Source: Sycon ciliatum
Taxonomy: Eukaryota; Porifera; Calcarea; Leucosolenida; Sycettidae
NCBI RefSeq assembly: GCF_964019385.1
Contig: NC_088644.1
Span: 44,972,483-45,036,482 of the forward strand
Length of the DNA stretch: 64,000 bases
Reading direction: 5' to 3'
How positions within the stretch are numbered: position 1 is the stretch's first letter; every line of letters starts with the position of its first letter. A program made the position numbers and the translations under genes. Shown in pieces: positions 26,606 through 38,490 of this stretch. The notes beneath the pieces were generated by a model, which saw only the letters and a program-made list of their open reading frames with translations, searched no databases and had not been told where the DNA came from.

Positions 26606-27333
26606 ATAATAATAATAATAATACAGCACGCATATAGCTCATATGAAAAATCAAATGAGGGTCATGCATCTGTCGACAACGTCGAGCCAGTGCGTTCTGT
26701 CTGAGGCAAGTTGCTCCGCTTCCAAAAGAGACATAAGGTTATTGAGAAGTAAAAGGTCATTCCTAATGTTGTCTACCCATCTGGTCACTGGGCGACCTCT
26801 GGGCTTCTTTATATCTGATATTCATTGCCATGTGAAGGGCTTTGTAGGACACAGCGTCCTTCCCTTCACGAATGACATGTCCAAACCATGATAAGCGCCG
26901 GCGTCTACAAACTGCACTTATTGGGCATTGAGCAGTTTTAGCATAAAGAGCATTATTCGAAATTTTATTGGAAAAGATGATTCCAAGTATGTATCTGAGT
27001 TTACGGCGGTGCCATACATCAATTTTGCTTTCTAAGGCTTTTGTTAGAGTCCATAGCGCGCAGTTATATAGGAGAACTGGCAAAATGAGACAGTTGAACA
27101 TGCTTAAGCGGGACTGCTGGGTATGGCGTTTCCATGATACACTGGAAAATGCCCGGTTCGCTGCTATGATACGTGCATCAATGTCCTCCGCTGACCCCAG
27201 ACAAGAACCCAACAGTTTGACCTACCTCCAGGAGGCATCTGACTTTGTAGCTGTTACAAATAATGTTTTGCTGATGTTTAGTTTTAAGTTGTCTTCTGCG
27301 AAGATGGGTTCGCATTTCTCTACGGTTGCTTCA
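26606..27333 (-). mobile_element. 5'-truncated RTE-like LINE with 14-bp target duplication
   Basis: It is flanked by ACTACATCCATATA at 26,592-26,605 and 27,334-27,347; the empty site is intact near 46,950. Its 3' tail is (AAT)n at the left end. The minus-strand frame 26,763-27,212 encodes the C-terminal RT region (LPVLLYNCALWTLTKALESK, RRRRLSWFGHVIREG) typical of RTE-like LINEs. It is dead on arrival: only about 730 bp of the 3' end was inserted. Confidence 0.88.
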
Positions 27334-27574
27334 ACTACATCCATATACGTTTACTTAACTAGGTTGTACATGTACTTGTACAGTCTGCCACGTGAAATTT
27401 TGAACAGTGTGCGTACGCGCCGTTCCATTTTTGCTGTTGAAGAAAAAGCGTACGCTGTTTTTACCACCTTCGGTTTCGTGCCCGTGCGGCCGCGTGGCTC
27501 AGCTAGCTAGCTCAACATTTTTTGTGCCTTGGAAATTTTTTTGGTGGATTCCAATTTTGGAATTTTTTTCAACG

Positions 27575-27961
27575 ATGAAAAAGGCTCGGAAGGCACGAAA
27601 GAGAGAAGAGATGAGTTTTCATGATATCAACAGATATGCAGCAGCAAGCAGCACACCACGCGACGAACGACTACCCTCACCACCACAGTCGCCAGCAGGA
27701 CGAGCAAGTTCAAGTAAGTTCTCACATGCTCAAGCCGCCACCACCTCCTTGCCCAAACCGATCTTGCTCCCAGACACGTTTGGCAGTCAACCTGAACAAG
27801 ATTTTGTAAATTATATGAGCCACTTTGATAACGCATGTGCCCTGTCAGGCTACACCCATGAACAATGTTTGCGCCTGTTGCCGGCGCGTCTGGTTGGTGT
27901 GCCACACGAGATATTGACGGACGTCGTCGCCAACTCGCCCAACATCACCTTTCGCGAGTGA
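27575..27961 (+). pseudogene. gag, 5' part, of the outer gypsy element
   Basis: It starts MKKARKARKREEMSFHDINR at ATG 27,575 and is cut by the inner element at 27,958/27,959; the reading resumes at 32,009. The other copy at 47,163 shows the uninterrupted join. Gag forms the nucleocapsid particle. The N-terminus is basic and Ser/Pro-rich. Confidence 0.8.
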
Positions 27962-28042
27962 AATAGTCACACACTATCTCTCTCCCAACTACCCCCGCAC
28001 ACAACCTCGTGGCAGATGTTATATATGTACTCATGTGTACTG

Positions 28043-28600
28043 TCATCATCATCATCATCATCATCATCATCTGCGTTGCCGAAAAAATAATAAAAGTAAA
28101 ATTTTAAAAATAATAATAAACGGCATTATGCAGCTGTGTAAGCAGTAGATGCACAGTGCGACTGCCAGGCATCTCTGTCAGATGCCAACTGGCAATTCTC
28201 ATGCAGAGACATACCAGTCCACGAAACGATGTTGTCAGCAAAGGAAATCTTCGGACGACCACGCTTTCTCTTACCATTCACGACACCAAACATCACGTCA
28301 CGTACAAGCTCGCAGCCAGATGGGCGGCATGTGTGCCCAAAATAGGTCAGTTTGCGTATCCTGACCCTGGCTAGCAGCTGTCTCTGTACTCCCAACTCCA
28401 CCAGGATACTGTCATTTGTGCGCTTCTCCATCCAGGATACTCTGAGCAGACGTTGGTAGCACCACATTTCTACTGCCTGTATTCGTCGTTCATCTGTTTT
28501 CCGCAGAGTCCAACTCTCAGCTCCATACAGCAGGACAGACCACACTAAGGCATGCATTATCAGGATTTTCAGCTGTCTGGAGATGTTGTGGTCTTTCCAG
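28043..28600 (-). mobile_element. Truncated RTE-like LINE fragment
   Basis: The minus-strand frame 28,126-28,557 encodes an RTE-type C-terminus (LLYGAESWTLRKTDERRIQA, GKRKRGRPK). The (ATC)n run at 28,043-28,072 is its 3' trinucleotide tail. It lies in the presumptive 5' LTR region of the inner gypsy element. Confidence 0.72.
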
Positions 28601-28834
28601 ACGTCAATTAATGTGTAAATGTGTACTGTACATAGTAGTCATATACCTACTTCTGTAGCACTAGCATGATCTAGCATGATCACACTGCGCATGCTCTTGT
28701 TCAAGGCTTTTTCCCCAATCTACTTGTGCTAGCTGAATGCTTGTGTGCATGGGGATCAGGACACAACAAATGGCGACGAAGATGGTTGCATAATTTCTCT
28801 ATTTTAGTGTTTGTAGACGGTAGTGCATGTCGAT

Positions 28835-29806
28835 ATGGCTACTGTAAGAGCTACTATAGAACCGTTTACGGGTGGCGATTTTGCCGAGTATCAAGAACTC
28901 GCCTTCTATTTTCTGGCCAACGACATTGGAGTTGTTGCCAGCAGTGCCTCGAAAGCGGAAAAGGAACGGGTAAAAAAGAAAATGTTTGCCCACCTGATTT
29001 CTAGCCTGTCGAAAGATGTTTACGCTACCCTCAAGAGTCTCTGCCTCCCAACCAGCCCTGCGGACAAATCGTTTGACGAAGTTTGTGCTCTGCGAAGGAA
29101 TTATTACAAAGTTCGTCGATCGGCCACTACGGCATCTTATCAATTCCGATCGTGTGTTCAACACCAGGCGGGCGAGAGGATCGTCGACTTTTGCAACCGA
29201 CTCAAGCGAGCTGCAGTGCCTTGCCAGTTTGGCGATCATTTAGACCGTGCACTAAAGGACCAGTTTGTTGCCGGCCTGGCCAGCTCGGACATAAAGCGCA
29301 AGATCTTGACAAGCGCGGATGCAGATACGAATGCAGATACGAATAAGTTTGCCAATGTCGTACAGATCGCAGAGCGAGAGGAGAGTGCCATCACGTACGC
29401 CGGGCAACTCACTCCAGGTGCGAGCTCTGTAAATAAGCTGCATACGAGAAGCTCACCAAATCGTACTGCCCCGAACCGCACGACGGACCAGCGAGACCAC
29501 CGAGGCCGAGGTACTACTACTACTAATACATCTACGAAGAAATGTTTCAGGTGCACTTCGGATCTACACTTGGCAAACAAGTGCCCACATCGAAACACGG
29601 AATGTCATTTCTGTAAGAAGACCGGCCATCTCGAGAGAGCCTGCCTCGCGAAACGGAAGCGTGCTGGCCAGGTCAACCATGTGGGTGACGAGGCGGAACC
29701 AGAGGAAACCAGAGGTGAGATCGTTTCGGATGTACCCATATTTAAGATTCGGTCAGGGAATGGGCACAACCCCCCCCCCCTACACTGCTATGGCAACCAT
29801 CAATGA
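28835..29806 (+). CDS. gag of the inner gypsy-like element
   Basis: I prefer the ATG at 28,835 (MATVRATIEPFTGGDFAEYQ), though 28,823 is in frame. The protein has about 323 residues with two zinc knuckles near the C-terminus: CFRCTSDLHLANKC and CHFCKKTGHLERAC (C-x2-C-x4-H-x4-C). These bind genomic RNA in the particle. It overlaps the pol frame from 29,661; a run of C at about 29,769-29,779 lies in the overlap, so a programmed or mutational frameshift joins them. Confidence 0.8.
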   Translation: MATVRATIEPFTGGDFAEYQELAFYFLANDIGVVASSASKAEKERVKKKMFAHLISSLSKDVYATLKSLCLPTSPADKSFDEVCALRRNYYKVRRSATTASYQFRSCVQHQAGERIVDFCNRLKRAAVPCQFGDHLDRALKDQFVAGLASSDIKRKILTSADADTNADTNKFANVVQIAEREESAITYAGQLTPGASSVNKLHTRSSPNRTAPNRTTDQRDHRGRGTTTTNTSTKKCFRCTSDLHLANKCPHRNTECHFCKKTGHLERACLAKRKRAGQVNHVGDEAEPEETRGEIVSDVPIFKIRSGNGHNPPPLHCYGNHQ

Positions 29807-30533
29807 TTCACCGTTAGCTACTGGTTTGGAAATAGACACAGGAAGTACCGTTACAATAATTACAAAGGCTGACTTCGAGAAATTGGGCTCCCCTAGTACA
29901 TCGCTGTCACCTCCCACAGTTCGGCTCATTGGGTTTTCGGGGTCACCCATCCCCTGTCTGGGCGAACGAAAGTTCACGGTATCACTTAATGGGCAAACAC
30001 ACGATGTTCTGCTACGTGTTGTGGATACCAAGGGGCCGTCGCTGCTAGGCAGAGATCTGCTGGCAGTGTTCCAGTTAGACTGGAAGGAAATTTTCCAGGT
30101 CAAATCACAGATTGATAAGGCAATTGAGCGTGCTGTCTTGCGGGACGAAATAATGGCCAAGTATCCCACACTATTTGACGACTCGTTGGGCAAGCTGAAC
30201 ACGACACGAGTCACGTTGAGGGTGAACGACGACCACCCAGTTTTCAATAAATGCCGAACCATACCGTTTGCAATTAAACGCAAATATGAAGAATCCTTGG
30301 ATAAGCTGGAAGCCGACGGTATTATCCGCAAAGTGGAATTTTCCAAATGGGCTTCCCCTACAGTACCGGTGCGCAAACCTGATGGCTCAATTAGAATTTG
30401 TGCAGATTACTCACGCACCATTAATGCTAACTCTGACTTGGAGAGGTATCCTTTACCCACTGTTGAAGAAATTCGTTCCAGTTTAAGTGGGGGTCAGAAC
30501 ATCACCACACTCGATTTATCATGCGAACTGTAA
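29661..30533 (+). pseudogene. pol, protease and start of RT, inner gypsy element
   Basis: It contains an aspartic protease motif GLEIDTGSTVTII and the fold-end SLLGRDLL, then RT motifs: KLEADGIIRKVEFSKWASP and RICADYSRTINANSD. It stops at 30,531-30,533 exactly at a (TAT)n microsatellite (30,535-30,555) that disrupts the RT fingers/palm join. Microsatellite expansion is the likely cause of the break. Confidence 0.8.
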
Positions 30534-31652
30534 CTATTATTATTATTATTATCACCAGTTAGAGCTTGATGAAAATTCGAGGGTCTACACTACAATCAAT
30601 ACTCATCGTGGATTGTACGAGTATACTCGACTACCTTTTGGCATACACTCTGCAGTTTCGGTGTTTCAACGTACTATGGAAGCATTACTAGCGGACATAG
30701 AGGGCTGCATTGTGTACGTAGATGACATACTGATCACAGGGCGTAATGATGAAGAACACCGACGTACACTCGAACGGGTTCTTGAGCGATTACAGGAGTC
30801 GGGTATGCGGGTCAAACCTAGCAAGGCACAATTCATGCAAGAGCAAATTGTGTATCTCGGTCATGTCTTGACCGCTAATGGTATTGCACCATCTCCGACG
30901 AAAATTGATGCAATGGTACAAGCGAAACCGCCTACCTCGGTAAATGAATTGCAATCTTTTATCGGCTCTGCAAACTACGTCCGGAAATTCATTCCAAAGT
31001 TTGCAACGATAATGGCACCATTGTATGTTCTTCTGAAGAGAGATTCTCCTTGGAAATGGACAGATGTCGAACAACAGGCCTTTACCACTTTGAAAGAGGC
31101 TCTGTGTTCTACTGATGTTTTGGCTCACTATTTACCAGAACGAGAACACGTTCTACAAACCGATGCTTCAGGCGTAGGTCTGGGTGCAGTTTTACTACAA
31201 CAAGAGGAAAATGGCACTTTGAATCCTATTGCATACGCTTCACGCACTCTCACATCTGCGGAACGAAACTATTCAAATATTGAACGGGAATCGTTAGCAT
31301 TGGTGTTCGGGGTGAGTTCCGCCAATACTTAATGGGCAAGAAGTTCGTTTTGGAAACCGACCACCGACCTCTGGTTAAGCTTTTTGGCGTTCACGAGGGT
31401 GTACCTTGCTTAGTCTCTTCCAGACTTGAAAAATGGAAACTAATGCTATCTGCATATGATTACACGATTCGACACATTGCTGGAAAACAGAATGTCATGG
31501 CTGACTTCATGTCGAGGAAACCAGTTTCAGAATCTTTGGTGTCTGAAGCTGAAATGGAAGAAACACAAGTCTTGTTCATAGAAGATGAGCTTATTGATGC
31601 ACAAACCATTGTGGGCAGCAGACCAGCCAACACACACGGCTCTGGGTTGTAA
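30487..31652 (+). pseudogene. pol, RT palm and RNase H, inner gypsy element
   Basis: From about 30,556 the frame carries LPFGIHSA, the catalytic YVDDILITG, the LGH motif and an RNase H with QTDASGVGLGAVLLQ. A frameshift near 31,320-31,332 passes to the second frame, with LETDHRPLVKLF and the RHIAGKQNVMADFMSR motif. It ends at 31,650 with no integrase domain. Confidence 0.8.
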
Positions 31653-32008
31653 TAAATAGTTAAGATAAAGGCTTAGACTAAAGTTAGAGTAAAGAGCAAA
31701 AACCACCAACCGGCAACACCTTGATCAAACCATCAAGAACCTCATGTCTCTCCCAACTGCAACTACTAGAACCACTTGTCACGCATGCAAGCTTAGCATT
31801 GTCAACATTATTGGCGCGCGCGAGCGCGCGCATGCGCACGGTAAACCGTATTTGGCGCGCAATAACGTCATGCTAGGAGGTGATGAACTAATGATCATTC
31901 ATGACACAGACAAGTAAACATGCATGAGAATGTCCACACAGCGAGGAACAACAGCACACAGCACACTGAGATGTCACCTCAGGACAGTCACATTGATTAT
32001 TACACGAG

Positions 32009-33039
32009 GCAGTCGAAGCGCTGCGCGCGAGACTGGAACCTCCGCAACTGGCCCTTATGCACGAGGCGACGCTCCGACCGAGATTGGCCACTGAAACCCA
32101 GTATGCGTTCGCGCAGGAGCTGCGACGTCTGGCACGCCAGGCTTATCCCGGGCAGAGTGGGCCGCTCCTGGACTCAATGCTGCTCCACTTGTTCATCGAC
32201 GACCAGGCAACGAAAGACCTGCGTCTGGCACTTGCATCTCCACCGCCTACGTCGTTGGATGCAGCTGTCCAAAAGGCGATTGAGGTGGGTGCCATCCACG
32301 CCCACGAACAATCCCGATCGGGATACGCTCAGCCAGTGTTTGCAACAGTTTCGCAACACCAACAACATTCGACTCCCGCGCCCAGTCGACCCAGGCACTC
32401 GGAGTACAGCCCCATCCGGCCGCGCGTTGCCACGGAGAACCACTGAAACCCAGGATGCATTCGCGCAGGAGCTGCGACGTCTGGCACGCCAGGCTTATCC
32501 CGGGCAGAGTGGGCCGCTCCTGGACTCAATGCTGCTCCACTTGTTCATCGACGGCCAGGCAACGAAAGACCTGCGTCTGGCACTTGCATCTCCACGGCGT
32601 ACGTCGTTGGATGCAGCTGTCCAAAAGGCGATTGAGGTGGGTGCCATCCACGTCCACGAACAATCCCGATCGGGATACGCTCAGCCAGTGTTTGCAACAG
32701 TTTCGCAACACCAACAACATTCGACTCCCGCGCCCAGTCGACCCAGGCACTCGGAGTACAGCCCCATCCGGCCGCGCGTTGCCACGGAGAACCAAAATGG
32801 CGACCAGGAACGCATGGAACGTGATCGCCTGGCCGGCATCTTTGAAAATTTTAGTCGCTGTCACGAACGGGTTTGTCAGACAACAGCAAGGACGGCTGCG
32901 GGGTGGCCGTGGTCGTGGCCGTTTCGGACGCGGAGGGTTGCGAGGAGCAATGCAGCCCGACTGCGCGTGCTATGGCTGTGGAGAAGTTGGCCACTTCCTC
33001 GCTAATTGTCCTCATATGAACCGAAAAAACGACGATTGA
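32009..33039 (+). pseudogene. gag, 3' part, of the outer gypsy element, with internal duplication
   Basis: It resumes the gag interrupted at 27,958. A 352-bp segment is tandemly duplicated (32,089-32,440 and 32,441-32,792). Because 352 is not a multiple of three the second copy is out of frame with the first. The C-terminal CCHC knuckle CYGCGEVGHFLANC lies at about 32,968-33,009 in the final frame. The other locus carries only one copy of the segment. Confidence 0.8.
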
Positions 33040-33644
33040 CTGGTGACGCGGGGCAGCAGCCAGTCGAGGAGAACGAGCCCCTCCATATGCATGATGTCTG
33101 TGTGAATGCTATTTCGCCCATTGTCTTGCATGTAGATGAATGTTTCCGGACTGCAACAATGTCTGGATTTATCGACTCGGGCTCAAGTGTATCGCTGTTG
33201 CGCGCAAATTTGTTCACTTCGTTGTTTGATTCTGAGCAAACACTCGAGTCTGCTCCGCGTTTATGTGCGGTGAACGAAGAACAGTTGCCTGTGTAGGGAT
33301 CTGTAGAGCTTGCATTCCGCCTTGGCAACTGCTCATTTGTGCACTCCTTTGTGTTGTCTGATGCCATCCACAAAGATGTCATTCTTGGATCAGATTTCCT
33401 CTTTGAGCATGGTGGTGTGCTGGATGTTGCCCAAGGAATGTTGACGTTTGGCGAGGAGTCTGTGTCTGTGTGCGTTAGTGGCCCACGACATGTTCCCTCA
33501 CAGACACTGTGTGCTACGAAGCCATTGTCTGACACCAGCGACACTGAGCCGAAACATAAAAATCATGAAAACAATCATACAAAATCCAATCATCCTCACA
33601 ATATTCATCATATAAATCTACATACAATCATCATCCTCATCTGA
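33006..33644 (+). pseudogene. Aspartic protease region, outer gypsy element
   Basis: The catalytic FIDSGSSVSLL motif is at about 33,166-33,200, and the VILGSDFLFEHGG fold-end near 33,378. One in-frame stop at 33,294-33,296 interrupts it. Retroviral-type proteases cleave the gag-pol precursor. Downstream 33,550-33,650 is a low-complexity AT/CA stretch. Confidence 0.75.
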
Positions 33645-33660
33645 TCTGTCTGACGATTCA

Positions 33661-35486
33661 TTGTCTGCACGGGTTGTTGAGCCCATGGCTCAGCCTGGCG
33701 TTGTCCTGGCGTGTGCGCCCGAAAGTGTGGCCGACCCTGTGGTATACTCATCTCGTGTGGTGTTTGAGATGGAGTTGTCGGTACCTGCAGGACATGTTGT
33801 CTTGGTGCCTTGTGCAGCTGTTGATGTGTGCACGGTTGAGATGGATTGCGTGGCAGATCCATTGGAGTCCTTTATGGCGAAGCATCCAGATGTGGCAGTG
33901 ACTCCTAGTCTTGTGACTGTTGGCCCTAACCAAACACGTGTGGTTGTGGCTGTTGAAAATCATGCAAATCATCCTATACTCATTCATAAAAATACCAATG
34001 TTGCCGAACGTCATCAAATTCCTACAGATTGTGAACATATTAACGACACTGAAGCTATGGTTTCCTCAGTTTCACACGGCACGATCCCGCTAACTGAGCA
34101 ACGCAAGAAACTCATCGATGAATATATCAACGCACAAAATCATCTCTCCACAGAACAGTCTCGCACGCTCACTGAACTACTTCATGATAACCACGATTTA
34201 TTTATCTTGCATGATGATGACTATGGCTACTGTGACATATTCCCTTATAAAATTAACACTGGACAAAATAACCCTATAAAACAACCTACCAGGCGGATTC
34301 CATATCACCGCCGGAAGGCTCTGCAAGATCTACTGAATACGCTTTGAAGCAAGGCATAATACAAGAATCGATTAGTCCGTGGGCATCACCCATAGTATTG
34401 GTGCCAAAGAAGGATGGCTCTCTTCGACTCTGTATCGACTATAGGAAGTTAAACTCTGTCACCGAGCCTGATGCTTACCCGATTCCCCGGGCAGATGACA
34501 CGCTTGATTTCCTGTCTGGCTGTCGGTATTTCACGTCCCTTGACTTAGCGTCAGGGTACTGGCAAATAGCAATGGAAGGAAGCAACAAGGCTAAGACGGC
34601 ATTTACCACGTCGCTGGGCTTGTTTGAGTTTAGTGTTCTGCCGATGGGCTGCAGGAATGGCCCAGCGGCATTTCAGCGCGTAATGGAAGCAGTCCTGAGT
34701 GGCTTATGTAACACACCGGCTCAGCCATTCTGCCGTGTGTTCTTTGATGATGTCCTGAATGCCAGCGAAACGCTGTCTGGCCAACTCCAGATTCTGCTGC
34801 CCGTGTTCGCGCGAGTTCGGTCCGCTGGGCTCCGGTTCAATCTGACGAAATGCTCCTTCTTCCAGGAGGAGGTCACTTTCTTAGGACACCGCGTGTCAGC
34901 GGAGGGCATCTGTCTGGATGAAGCCAAACTCATCGCGGTCAGGAACTGGAAGACTCCGAAATCTGTCACAGCTGTCCGCGAGTTCCTTTGCTTCGCTGTA
35001 TATTATCGCCGCTTCATCCGTGGGTTCGCCCAGCGTGCTGCTCCGCTGACTGCTCTGACAGGCAAGAATGCTCGCTTTGCGTGGTCGAAAGCTTGCGAAG
35101 CGGCGTTCCAGGCGCTGAAGCGGTCGCTTGCCAGTGCGCCCGTGATGGTGTACCCCCAGTTTGAAGATTCAGCGGGTGGATTCATTCTGGACACCGATGC
35201 GAGCAATGTGTCGATTGGTGCGGTCCTTAGCCGGATCCAGGATGGAACTGAGCGACCAATCGCGTACGGCAGCCGTGTACTGACGAAAGCTGAGCGCAAC
35301 TACGATGCTAGCGATCGTGAGGCCCTTGCGCTGGTCTATTTTGCGGAGTATTTTAGGCAATACTTGTTGGCACGACCATTTGTTGCCAGGACGGACAATA
35401 CTGCGTTGACTGCACTCCGGAACCTGAAGGAACCCCGCGGACGGAAAGCACGTTGGCTTGACTGTTTATCCGAATATGAATTCTGA
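33661..35486 (+). pseudogene. Reverse transcriptase and RNase H, outer gypsy element
   Basis: Frame one (33,661-34,347) includes the protease-RT linker and the start of the fingers (IPYHRRKAL). A one-base shift near 34,344 leads to frame two with SPWASPIVLVPKKDGSLRLC, VFFDDVL at the catalytic position (an FFDD variant of YVDD), LGHRVSAEG and RNase H LDTDASNVSIGAVL. The frame ends at a stop at 35,484, after EYEF, just before the tether region and a LINE-tail insertion. Confidence 0.85.
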
Positions 35487-35510
35487 GTTGTCCACCCTCC
35501 AGGTCGCCAA

Positions 35511-35800
35511 CATCTGTTGTTGTTGTTTTTTATTTGAATTCGCAATACCTAACGGGCAATAAGCCCAATACCAAGGAAGCGAATAAAAAATGCTAAGAAT
35601 GAGGCATTGGGGTGAATATTATTTCAAGTGGAAATACTGATCCCGGGAGGTACTACAAATACTTCGAAGTAGGTACAATGAAAATCTGAAAAGGCCATGG
35701 TACTGTCGTTTACCATGCCGGAAGCAGCTACATGTAGAAGGAAAAACAACTAGAAAGACGTTCTATCTCATGTATTGGACAAACAGAGCTAACAGGAAAA
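35511..35800 (-). mobile_element. LINE 3'-end fragment inserted between RNase H and integrase
   Basis: On the minus strand the segment ends GGTATTGCGAATTCAAATAA followed by an (ACA)n-like tail, the look of a LINE 3' terminus. It separates the pol tether from the integrase. The exact right edge is not certain. Confidence 0.5.
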
Positions 35801-36259
35801 GACCGTTCATTATGCCATTAGATGCTGCCCCGGCTCCGCCGCTGCGAGATGCTGCACCAGCTACATCCAGTGCTGTCACCGTTGGGCTGGATGATCTATC
35901 ATCTGCTGCTATAGCTGATGCTCAACGCTCTGATCCGGAGCTATCCACAGTCTGGTCATGGTATGACGCGGCTAGTGGCAAGTTCGTTCGCCCTCCGGAA
36001 GATGACATCTCTGGTGTTAGTCGAATTGCCAAGATTATCTGGTCACAGATTTATCAGTTGTCTTTGCGTGATTCCGTCTTGTATGCACTGCCTCCTTTTG
36101 CGGATCATGACCACGTTGGTGAGTCACCCCGTCTGGTGGTACCATGCTTAATTCAGGAGCGAGCCATGATCGCTGTACATTTTTTTTTACTAGAACCACG
36201 TGAACCCGTCATTTGTGAGCCATGAATAAGGGGAGTGGTGGTGTGGTCTGGGATGCTCT

Positions 36260-37402
36260 GCCGATCTTGGGTCTCGGCTTCATCATAACCAGGCGCGCCA
36301 TTCTCTTCCTACTGCTAACCATCCTGGTGTGGAGAAAACCCTGTCTCAAGCTCGTCTGCATTTCTACTGGGTTGGAATGGCTTCTGACATCACCGAATTT
36401 GTTCAATGCTGCCATACCTGTGCACAGATTCGAGCGAAGAATCCAACAAACCGTGCACGACTTCAGCCAATGATTGCCAGTTATCCGTTCGAAATTGTTG
36501 CCTTGGACATTGTCGGTCCTCTGCCTAAAACTTCACAGGGCCATAAGTATCTCCTGGTCATGGCAGATTACTTTACGCGATGGGTCGAGGCGTTCCCTTT
36601 GCGCGATATCACTGCTGTTTCGGTCGCTGCAGCTGTCGTTAATGGTTGGATCAGTCGGTTCGGTGCACCTTAACAGCTTCATTCAGATCAAGGGGCCACA
36701 TTCGAATCTAGCCTATTTGCGGATATCTGCCGTCTCCTTGGTATCCGGAAGACATGAACCACGCCGCATCATCCTTCTGGCGATGGTCTGGTGGAGCGCG
36801 TGAACCGCACTTTTCTAGGTCTGCTGCGTGCCCACATTACTCCAACCAGTACGGAGTGGGATGCAACGTTCCCTCTCGTCTTGCTGTCATATCGTGCTGC
36901 AGTGCACAAGTCCACTGGATTCAGTCCAGCGCACCTTCTGTATGGTGCGGATGTCCGGTTACCAGCTGATATTGTGTTCAATTTACCTTCGCTACCTTCC
37001 ACTGATATGCATACCTATCTCCGTAGTCTCGACACTTCTCTGCGCAATATTCACGTTGAAGCCCGTCATAAAGCGTATCTTGCTCATGCGTCTCAAGAAC
37101 GGTTCTATAACCGTCGCGTTCATGGTGAGCCTTATGTTGTCGGTCAGCAAGTATATCTTCATGATCCAGTTATCCGTGCTGGCGAGCACCGTAAATTTCA
37201 TCGTTTCTGGTCTGGTCCACATACTATTGTGCGTGTTCATGGTCCGACATCATACACGTTATTGCTGAATGGAGTTGAACGTGCTGTTCACTTCAATCGC
37301 TTGAAGCTAGTTACTTCATCGTGCCAAGTTTCCTTACCGTCGTCTGTCCATGATCTCCCCGACCCTGTGAGTTTGTCAGCTAATGACTTTGTTCCTGTTT
37401 AG
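36260..37402 (+). pseudogene. Integrase, outer gypsy element
   Basis: After a zinc-finger-like region (HTCAQIRAKNP near 36,415) the core shows FEIVALDIVGPLP with the first Asp, and SDQGATFES with the second after a stop at 36,672. The catalytic Glu lies in the second frame (ERVNRTFLGLL near 36,795). A stop and at least one frameshift break the gene. The C-terminus ends with a GPHTIVRVHG-like SH3-type segment. It stops at 37,400, about 230 bp before the 3' LTR. Confidence 0.8.
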
Positions 37403-37611
37403 CCACATGATGCAGATGACTCTGTGCCGAGTACGCCACCATTGTCGCCGCCTGTTGCCGTCTCACCCCTACCTCCTCCTGTTGCTACTCCAGTATTAGT
37501 GCTCCTGTGAGATTTGATGACTATCTTTTGTAGTTTGGTCATTGTATACCCGTAATTAGTAGAAATTTAATTGTTGTTGCCCTGCTTGCCTATTATTCAC
37601 GAGGTCGTGAA

Positions 37612-37628
37612 TGGTGAGAGGAGGGGAA
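37612..37628 (+). promoter_or_regulatory. Polypurine tract
   Basis: GGTGAGAGGAGGGGAAT directly precedes the 3' LTR and would prime plus-strand synthesis. Confidence 0.7.
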
Positions 37629-37876
37629 TTGTGTAGTATAGGCCAATGATTACTGATGATTGTTATTTCTTACATTTGTATTTCGTATTTCCTGCTCCTG
37701 TCCACGTGACGAATCTCTGGCCTTGTAAGCCGCGCGCATGCTCGCGTGTTTCTTGCCTTTCTCTCTCCTCTCCTCTGTGACAAGTAACATTAGTTTTACT
37801 ATCGATATGAACAGTTTGAGTGTGTGATGAAACCTGGGAATAGTCTCGTATTACTATTAGGAAAGGGAATCCTACA
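37629..37876 (+). repeat. 3' LTR
   Basis: It has 248 bp, TG...CA, with about nine differences from the 5' LTR. Confidence 0.92.
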
Positions 37877-38490
37877 CATGCATCGACTAGGCGCCAGGCG
37901 GAAACTGATGGTGGTGGTGGTGGTGAGAAGGAGAGCTCTGCCCTAGAACTTAGCAGCCTAGAGAGCGTGTGTGGGCAGCCGTGTGTTTACCGCAATATTG
38001 CCAGGTGTGTCTTTACCACCGTATTTATCAACCATAAGTACAGCTGCAGTGGTGTCTTCAACTTCATTCTCCAGATAATAATACTCAAAGATATTCCAGG
38101 TTTGTTCATCACGTATTATTACTATTATTATTATACGCACGTCTGCGTTTACGTCAACAGTAAGTCCACGTATTCGCATGTGCCAGAAGACAGGCAGAGT
38201 GGGCAGAGAGGAAACAAAAAATAAAAGTAAAAAGACAGCAGGCGATAGGCACATAACTCATGTTCGATGATAGGCGCTCAATGCACGGGATCTATTCGAA
38301 AGATCAAAAAATAAAATAAGAATAACAGAAAACGACGATAGGTTTGTAACTCATGGTCGATGGTAAGTGCTAAATGCACGGGGTCTGTACAATGCCTTCG
38401 TCCCATCTGTTAGTTACTGCGTACATCCTAGCACAGCTCGCGCCACGCTGGCCTGTGCACGTATTAAGCAGTACTATATATAAACACAGT
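37877..38490. other. Non-coding stretch with a degenerate direct repeat
   Basis: No gene. ACTCATG.TCGATG.TA.G.G and TGCACGGG words recur at about 38,233-38,293 and 38,331-38,388. A TATA-like ACTATATATAAAC lies at 38,472-38,485, just before the minisatellite. Confidence 0.5.

Larger units (their letters stand above)
27959..32004 (+). mobile_element. Second gypsy-like retroelement nested in the outer gag
   Basis: It begins TGAAATAG and ends ATTACA (TG...CA) with the 4-bp target duplication CGAG (27,955-27,958 and 32,005-32,008). The paralogous gag at 47,540 gives the empty site. It encodes gag, protease, RT and RNase H; no integrase is visible before the right end. A likely primer site TGGCGACGAAGATGG starts at about 28,769. 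The two presumptive LTRs are not clearly alike, so the exact LTR limits are uncertain. It was inserted after the outer element. Confidence 0.75.
26026..37876 (+). mobile_element. Ty3/gypsy-like LTR retrotransposon with nested insertions, decayed
   Basis: It is bounded by 247-248-bp LTRs (TG...CA) that differ at about nine positions by eye. Order is LTR, primer site, gag with a CCHC knuckle, aspartic protease, RT-RNase H, integrase, polypurine tract, LTR, the Ty3/gypsy order. Several stops and frameshifts make it inactive. Nested in it are a truncated LINE (26,606-27,333), a second gypsy-like element (27,959-32,004) and a LINE tail (about 35,511-35,800). No flanking target duplication is seen. 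Confidence 0.88.

Noticed and set aside
31920-33005. 361-codon ORF starting in the inner element and running into the outer gag
   Set aside because: It starts in one element, reads gag out of frame in the first duplicated unit and crosses a junction; a chimera by chance.
36222-36473. 83-codon ORF as a separate gene in the gypsy element
   Set aside because: Overlaps the decayed integrase zinc-finger region in another frame.
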